From contig NZ_JAEQ01000003.1 in NCBI RefSeq assembly GCF_000518985.1, positions 1-64,000 on the forward strand: a stretch of DNA of 64,000 bases, read 5' to 3'. Positions within the stretch are counted from its first letter, which is position 1. Every line of letters starts with the position of its first letter. Origin of the DNA: Chelativorans sp. J32 (lineage in GTDB: Bacteria; Pseudomonadota; Alphaproteobacteria; Rhizobiales; Rhizobiaceae). Under the pieces are notes generated by a model. It saw only the letters and a program-made list of their open reading frames with translations, made no database searches and was not told the DNA's origin. Made by a program: the position numbers and the translations under genes. Shown here in pieces: positions 59,383-64,000 of the stretch.

Positions 59383-60483
59383 ATGGTATCTGCCCCACGA
59401 GTTTCGGTGCGCAACCTGACCAAGGTCTATCGGACCCGCCGGGGGGCACACGTGGCGTTGGACAATGTCTCGCTCGATATCGACCCCGCCGAATTCGTCG
59501 TACTTCTCGGTCCAAGCGGATGTGGAAAGACCACGCTTCTGCGCTGCATTGCCGGGCTTGAAGAGCCGGATTCGGGAGAAATCCTGATCGACGGCAAGGT
59601 GGTCTTTTCTTCAAAGGCGGGCATCTATGTGCCGCCGGAGAAGCGCCATTTGTCGATGGTGTTCCAGTCCTATGCGCTATGGCCGCATATGAGCGTGCTT
59701 GAGAACGTGATTTATCCGATCCGCAACTCCGGGAAGCCACAGCGGGAGGCTGCACGACGTGCCCAGGACGCTCTCGACAAAGTCGGTCTCGGAAAATATG
59801 CGGCGGCATATCCCGGGCAGCTCAGCGGCGGCCAGCAGCAGCGTGTCGCATTGGCGCGCGCCATCGTCTCCGGTGACGGCCTCGTCCTGTTCGACGAACC
59901 ATTGTCGAACCTCGACGCCAAGGTTCGCGAACGGCTACGCCTTGAACTTCTTTCCCTTCAAAGCCAGATCGGCTTTGCCGCCGTCTATGTAACGCACGAC
60001 CAAACCGAAGCATTGGCCTTGGCCAACCGCATCGCCGTGATGGACGTTGGTACCGTTGCGCAGATCGGCGCGCCGGAAGAGATCTATGATCATCCTGTCT
60101 CGCGCTATGTTGCCGATTTCGTAGGATCGGCAAACGAGCTTGAAGGAACGGTCGTCGGAACTGGCGACGCGCTGCGCGTTCGCACCGCTTTCGGAGAACT
60201 GAAATCAGCAAACTTTCCGAAATCGATCGCTGAAGGACAGAAGGTCTCGGTGATGATCCGTCCCGAGCACTGCGATGTCGCGGCCGATGCCAACATCGAC
60301 AACCGCATCACCGGCCGCCTCGTGCGCTCGCTCTACCTGGGGGCGGTGCGCCAGCATTTCCTGGAAACGGAAGGCGGAGAACTGCTCATCACCACGCAAG
60401 CGCCTGTCACCGCAAACGCAGACGGAAACCTTACGGTGACCTGCCCGCCTTTGCGCGTCCACGTCTTTGCGCAGGGTACGTGA
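59383..60483 (+). CDS. ABC importer ATP-binding protein (FbpC/PotA type)
   Basis: A 366-residue ATPase: Walker A LLGPSGCGKTTLLRC, Q-loop MVFQSYALWPHMSV, signature LSGGQQQRVALARA, Walker B LVLFDEPLSNLDAK, His switch VYVTHDQTEALAL and a C-terminal TOBE domain (KVSVMIRPEHCDV). It powers the permease encoded two bases downstream. A run of GGGAGG repeats lies before the ATG. The class serves iron, polyamine, thiamine and phosphonate importers, so the name does not fix the substrate. Confidence 0.9.
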   Translation: MVSAPRVSVRNLTKVYRTRRGAHVALDNVSLDIDPAEFVVLLGPSGCGKTTLLRCIAGLEEPDSGEILIDGKVVFSSKAGIYVPPEKRHLSMVFQSYALWPHMSVLENVIYPIRNSGKPQREAARRAQDALDKVGLGKYAAAYPGQLSGGQQQRVALARAIVSGDGLVLFDEPLSNLDAKVRERLRLELLSLQSQIGFAAVYVTHDQTEALALANRIAVMDVGTVAQIGAPEEIYDHPVSRYVADFVGSANELEGTVVGTGDALRVRTAFGELKSANFPKSIAEGQKVSVMIRPEHCDVAADANIDNRITGRLVRSLYLGAVRQHFLETEGGELLITTQAPVTANADGNLTVTCPPLRVHVFAQGT

Positions 60484-60484
60484 C

Positions 60485-62218
60485 ATGAGCGTTGACAGCG
60501 CCGCGCCGAGCCAGAGCGGCTTCACCTGGTGGTCGCGATCTGGGCTGACGCCATTTTCCTTCGTGCTGTGGCTGACGCTCGGCTTGATGGCTCTCCTGAT
60601 CATCTACCCGCTCGGTCTCGCCATCGTCTATGAGTATGACAACATCGTCGCCAGTTTCCATTCGCTGGTCGACGGGCCGCTGTCGCGAACGGTGCCAACC
60701 GTCATTCTCAACACGTTGATCGTTGTCTTCGGCGCCACCGCCATTGCTCTCCTGATCGGGTCGATCCTCGCCTGGATCAATGAGCGCAGTGACGCGAGCC
60801 TCGGTTTTATCGGGCAATTGCTGCCGCTTTGCGCCCTGATCGTTCCGCCGGTAGCGGGCGTCATCGGCTGGGCAGTGCTGCTCGACCCGCGCGCCGGCCT
60901 CGCCAACTTTGCCCTGCGCAATTTGCTCGAGCACTTCGGCATCACGATGCGCACCGGCCCTTTTAACATCTATACGATGTGGGGCCTCGTGATCATCACC
61001 AGCCTCTACACGGTTCCGTACGTGTTTCTTGTCGTTTCCGCAGCCCTTCAGCGGGTCGATCCGGCGATGGAAGAAGCCTCGCGGACCGGCGGGGCGGGGC
61101 CGATCAAGACGATGATGCGTGTTACGCTGCCCGCCATCCGCCCAGCGCTTGCGGCATCGCTTCTCCTCGGCGTCATTTCCGGTCTCAGCCTTTTCTCTGT
61201 ACCGGCCGTCCTTGGTGGCGGTGCACGCATCGACGTCATCTCGGTTTATATTTTCCGCCTGCTGCAGTCCTATCCGGCGCAGACCGGCCCCGCAATCACG
61301 CTGTCGATCGGCCTGCTGGCGTTGGTTCAGATCCTGCTGGTCCTGCAGAACCTCGTTACTCGTCCTGGCCGCAACGCTGCAATCTCGGGCAAGGGCTTTC
61401 GCGCAACGCCGGTGCGCCTGGGAAAGCTGCGCTGGATCGCCTACGCGGTCGCGGTACTCTATCTTTTAGCGACTGCGGTGCTGCCGATCCTGGGCCTGCT
61501 GCTCGTCTCGCTCCAGCCCTTCTGGACGCCGGCCGTTAATTTCTCGACCTTGACGCTTGCAAACTTCAGCTTCGTCCTGTTTGAGAACCGGCAGACGGTG
61601 AGCGCGCTGATCAACAGCGTCACGCTTGGCTTCATCGTGGCTTCGTTCAACATGCTGGTCACGGGGGCGTTCGCGCTTCACTTCGCGCGCAATGGCAAGG
61701 CGCGCAAGCTCGCCGACATTCTGACCGGCATTCCGGCGACGATCCCGCACACGGTTATTGGCGTTGCCTTCATTCTTGCCTTCAGCCGCGAGCCGCTTCG
61801 CATCTACGGGACAACGGCGATCCTGTTGCTGGCCTATATCGTCATGACGCTCAGCTACGCCGCCCGTGCTGCCGCATCGGCCGCTGCCTCGATCGGCGGC
61901 GAATTGTCGGAAGCATCGCGTGTCTCCAAGGCCTCGGACATGAAAACCCTTTGGAGAATCTCGCTTCCGCTGGCAATGCCCGGGCTTGTTGCCGGCTGGA
62001 TCATGGTCTTCGTTCACACTGTCGGTGAAGTCACTGCCTCCGCATTCCTTTCCGGCACGCATAATCCGGTCATCGGCCGCGTCCTGCTCGACCTGTGGAA
62101 TTTCGGAAACTTCCCGCAGGTCGCCTCGCTTGCACTGGTCATCACCGCCATCTCCGCCTCGCTCGTCGGCCTGATGCTGTTCATCACCCGCCGCAGCCAG
62201 CGTCTGACAACGTCATGA
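60485..62218 (+). CDS. ABC importer permease, fused two-domain type (FbpB/ThiP-like)
   Basis: A 577-residue permease with about 12 segments in two homologous halves, each with an EAA loop: EEASRTGGAGPIKTMMRVTL and SEASRVSKASDMKTLWRISL. One polypeptide thus makes the whole channel, as in FbpB and ThiP. ATG 60485 is just after the ATPase stop. It forms one operon with the ATPase and the binding protein. Confidence 0.9.
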   Translation: MSVDSAAPSQSGFTWWSRSGLTPFSFVLWLTLGLMALLIIYPLGLAIVYEYDNIVASFHSLVDGPLSRTVPTVILNTLIVVFGATAIALLIGSILAWINERSDASLGFIGQLLPLCALIVPPVAGVIGWAVLLDPRAGLANFALRNLLEHFGITMRTGPFNIYTMWGLVIITSLYTVPYVFLVVSAALQRVDPAMEEASRTGGAGPIKTMMRVTLPAIRPALAASLLLGVISGLSLFSVPAVLGGGARIDVISVYIFRLLQSYPAQTGPAITLSIGLLALVQILLVLQNLVTRPGRNAAISGKGFRATPVRLGKLRWIAYAVAVLYLLATAVLPILGLLLVSLQPFWTPAVNFSTLTLANFSFVLFENRQTVSALINSVTLGFIVASFNMLVTGAFALHFARNGKARKLADILTGIPATIPHTVIGVAFILAFSREPLRIYGTTAILLLAYIVMTLSYAARAAASAAASIGGELSEASRVSKASDMKTLWRISLPLAMPGLVAGWIMVFVHTVGEVTASAFLSGTHNPVIGRVLLDLWNFGNFPQVASLALVITAISASLVGLMLFITRRSQRLTTS

Positions 62219-62263
62219 TTCCGCCAGGAACCGATCATCCGCAACACTTCAAGGGAGGAAGCA

Positions 62264-63268
62264 ATGAGTGAAATGAACACGTTCAGGACCCGCCTTGCCA
62301 CGCTCGCTTCGGCGGCAGCGCTGATGATAGCCGCGACCTCGGGCGCGGCAGCACAGGCCGAAATGCCTGCAGACCTTGTTGCCGCTGCGAAGGCCGAGGG
62401 TTCGCTAACGGTCTACACAAACGTCGACCCCTCGTTGATGGAGAAGCTGTCGGCTGCATTTACCGCCGCTCATGGCATCAAGGTCGACATTCAGCGGCAG
62501 GCGTCATCGGCGCTTGCGCAACGTTTCGTGGCCGAGAACGACACCGACAATACCATTGCTGATGTCTACTATTCCACTGACCGCGCCTTCCACGATGACC
62601 TCTTTGCGAAGGGATTGTTCTCGTCGGTCGAGACCGTTCCTGGTTATGCGGAATGGCCGCAGGAAGCAAAGTCCGAGGGCACGATCACCATCGGCTACAA
62701 TCCCTATTCCCTCGTATGGAACAAGGACCTTGTTCCGAACGGCCTGACGAGTTGGGAGCAACTGAACGATCCGGCCTATGAAGGACAGGTGATCCTCACC
62801 GACCCACGTTCCAGCGTAACGTCGAACCAGTTCTACAAGATGCTGCATGATCTCTACGGAGACGCGTTTCTCGAGAAGCTTGGCAGCCACGCAACCTACT
62901 CGCCGAGCGCGGTTCCGGGCATCCAGCAGGTTGCCGCAGGCGCTCAGGCGATCTATGCGCCTGGGATTCATCAGGTGGTGACGGGCCTCGTTGCGTCCGG
63001 CGCCCCGCTCGGCGAGAGTTTCCCCGAGCCGTCGATTTCTTCGAACAACGTAGCCAGCCTGGTCGCCAAGGCACCGCACGCCAATGCAGCCAAGCTTTTC
63101 GTAGCGTTCCTGATGACGAAGGAAGCGCAGGCAATCAATAATTTCGACGGCTTCTCTCCGATCGAGGGCATCGAAAACACTCGCACGATGCCGCAGATCG
63201 TCAATATCGAACCGACAGACGCCATGGCCGCGTCGGAAAAGATCTATCAGTTGATGGGACTGCAATAA
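62264..63268 (+). CDS. ABC importer periplasmic binding protein (FbpA-like fold)
   Basis: A 334-residue exported protein with signal peptide ending AAAQ, then LTVYTNVDPSLMEKLSAAFT, TDNTIADVYYSTDR, ITIGYNPYSLVWNKDLVPNG, QVILTDPRSSVTSNQFYKML and PHANAAKLFVAFLMTKEAQA. This is the type used by ferric, phosphonate and thiamine importers. The adjacent tyrosine pair that binds iron in FbpA is not seen near IYAPGIHQVVTG, so ferric binding is doubtful. It ends the importer operon. The ligand may be related to the divergent CoA-transferase pathway. Confidence 0.88.
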   Translation: MSEMNTFRTRLATLASAAALMIAATSGAAAQAEMPADLVAAAKAEGSLTVYTNVDPSLMEKLSAAFTAAHGIKVDIQRQASSALAQRFVAENDTDNTIADVYYSTDRAFHDDLFAKGLFSSVETVPGYAEWPQEAKSEGTITIGYNPYSLVWNKDLVPNGLTSWEQLNDPAYEGQVILTDPRSSVTSNQFYKMLHDLYGDAFLEKLGSHATYSPSAVPGIQQVAAGAQAIYAPGIHQVVTGLVASGAPLGESFPEPSISSNNVASLVAKAPHANAAKLFVAFLMTKEAQAINNFDGFSPIEGIENTRTMPQIVNIEPTDAMAASEKIYQLMGLQ

Positions 63269-63301
63269 GCTGCTTTCCCGAGCTCGACCAATTATGCCGA
63301 T

Positions 63302-63335
63302 GCCGCGGTTCGCAGGAACCGCGGCTCTTTTCTTC
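63302..63335 (+). terminator. Rho-independent terminator of the ABC importer operon
   Basis: A perfect 10-bp stem, GCCGCGGTTC (63302-63311) and GAACCGCGGC (63316-63325), with a 4-nt loop, followed by TCTTTTCTT. It lies 34 bp after the binding-protein stop. Confidence 0.88.
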
Positions 63336-63509
63336 CGCCATGAAGCAGTTTCCGCCCAAAGACGCTCAAGATTGATGAGCACGGCCGGGCGAAGGCCGTA
63401 GACGGGTGCCGTAGGCCGAAGCCGGACGGGTTCGCTCATCGACCCTCATCGGGCGAAAAGGGCGTGGGGGCGGCGTTCCCTAAGGCGCCTTATGCTTGCT
63501 GTTGCCGCC

Positions 63510-63690
63510 GGCTGGATGCGGCCACCCCTCAACCCGATCGAAGGCCTTCCAAAGATCAAACACTGGAAGCGGCGCGCCCACGGACGAGCGAGGGGGCTTT
63601 TGGCGCCACATCGGCCATCTTGTCTCAACAATCGAACCCGGCGGATGCGAAAACTACTTCGCGGACGCCGGACAGCTTCCATTTGAATGG
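63510..63690 (+). pseudogene. IS630-family transposase remnant (C-terminal end)
   Basis: Across a frameshift the plus strand reads PLNPIEGLPKIKHWKRRAHG and then GFWRHIGHLVSTIEPGGCEN-YFADAGQ. These match the end of IS630 transposases (PDLNPIEQ.FAKLKH, then W..IG.LL....P.EC.NYF...GY), including the last catalytic acidic residue in NPIE. No N-terminal part or terminal repeats are visible nearby. The stretch 63336-63509 before it contains nothing recognisable. Confidence 0.7.
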
Positions 63691-63721
63691 ATTATGGAAG
63701 CTTGCCTCATGGGCAAAGGTA

Positions 63722-64000
63722 TTAATTTGCGGGCAGTAAGCCCTCTTCTGGAAGGAAACGCAGCCCATCCCCGATCTGACATTCAAAAACGATTGGTTCA
63801 GACAGAGGTTTGTAGGTGACCGGAGAAAGCCTTCTCACGGTCAAGGTTCCGATATTATTCGATGCGACCCTATATTGGAGAAACTCAATAACAGGCGCTC
63901 CATCAGGCGTTACGGTGAAATGCTCATCGGCATAAGCAATGTGAGCGTTAGGCTCTGGAAGGATTTGAAACGCATCAATCCAGAACCCGCCGACAGATCT
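63722..64000 (-). CDS. hypothetical protein, 5' end beyond the window
   Basis: The last 92 codons of a minus-strand gene, including GGFWIDAFQILPEPNAHIAY, DEHFTVTPDGAPVIEFLQYR and PVTYKPLSEPIVFECQIGDG, ending GLLPAN. The codon pattern is less GC-rich than the neighbouring genes, suggesting separate acquisition. I do not recognise the family; beta-rich spacing is likely. The start lies right of the window. Confidence 0.6.
   Translation of the reverse strand, partial: RSVGGFWIDAFQILPEPNAHIAYADEHFTVTPDGAPVIEFLQYRVASNNIGTLTVRRLSPVTYKPLSEPIVFECQIGDGLRFLPEEGLLPAN

Noticed and set aside
62264-63268. Ferric iron-binding protein assignment for the ABC binding protein
   Set aside because: The adjacent Tyr pair of FbpA is not evident, so only the fold and transporter class are claimed.

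Overview
This window reads as a chromosomal segment of a GC-rich alphaproteobacterium, most likely of the order Rhizobiales (Phyllobacteriaceae-like). The clues are a 5S rRNA plus tRNA-fMet at the end of an rRNA operon, an intergenic repeat of the rhizobial type near 45.4 kb, and the many TRAP, TTT and IclR-controlled catabolic genes. The genus is not determined.

Left edge (1-5.6 kb): 5S rRNA, tRNA-fMet and a terminator. A large serine recombinase gene on the minus strand ends 5 bp from the 3' end of the tRNA. It is broken by two frameshifts and by a complete IS66-family element (642-3197) that still carries a perfect 8-bp target duplication. A second, shorter remnant of the same recombinase lies at 53.5 kb, so about 50 kb of accessory DNA sits between two recombinase remnants.

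Catabolic region (5.3-34.2 kb): a pentonate-oxidation set (IlvD/Edd dehydratase, AraD1-type dehydratase, 2-oxoglutarate-semialdehyde dehydrogenase) is mixed with a 2-hydroxyacid dehydrogenase, an SDR, iron-type alcohol dehydrogenases, a TTT transporter (tctCBA), TRAP transporter parts, a Tat-exported flavoprotein and an exported double-cupin protein. Nearly every family occurs two to four times, with one or more copies truncated, fused or frameshifted. The ancestral order DUF1330-dctQ-dctM-dctP-araD1, divergent from an IclR gene, can be pieced together from three broken copies.

Type II secretion region (34.6-53.4 kb): gspK, the prepilin peptidase and gspD are on the minus strand, gspE is alone on the minus strand, and gspL-M-N/C-F-G-H-I-J are on the plus strand. 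Between gspD and gspE lie the intact DUF1330-dctQ-dctM operon, an IclR gene and a Zrg-like (putative zinc) ABC operon.

Right part (53.8-63.3 kb): a minus-strand operon encodes a class III CoA-transferase, two 2-hydroxyacyl-CoA dehydratase-like subunits, a quinone oxidoreductase-like protein and an IclR regulator. It is divergent from a three-gene ABC importer. An IS630 remnant and a partial gene end the window.

The most striking feature is a composite 25-bp operator found at eight promoters (10.2, 11.3, 15.4, 21.8, 30.0, 31.6, 41.1 and 47.6 kb). It always has the same orientation to a sigma70-like promoter and lies just downstream of the proposed -10. It ties the dehydratase operon, all three intact alcohol dehydrogenase genes (one continuing into tctCBA), both DUF1330/TRAP promoters, the cupin-dctP operon and the gspE/gspL intergenic region into one predicted regulon. 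The two paralogous IclR proteins, each encoded 52 bp from a copy of the operator, are the obvious candidate regulators. The inferred picture is an uptake and oxidation system for sugar-acid-like compounds that has been duplicated and partly eroded, and that may be co-regulated with a type II secretion system.
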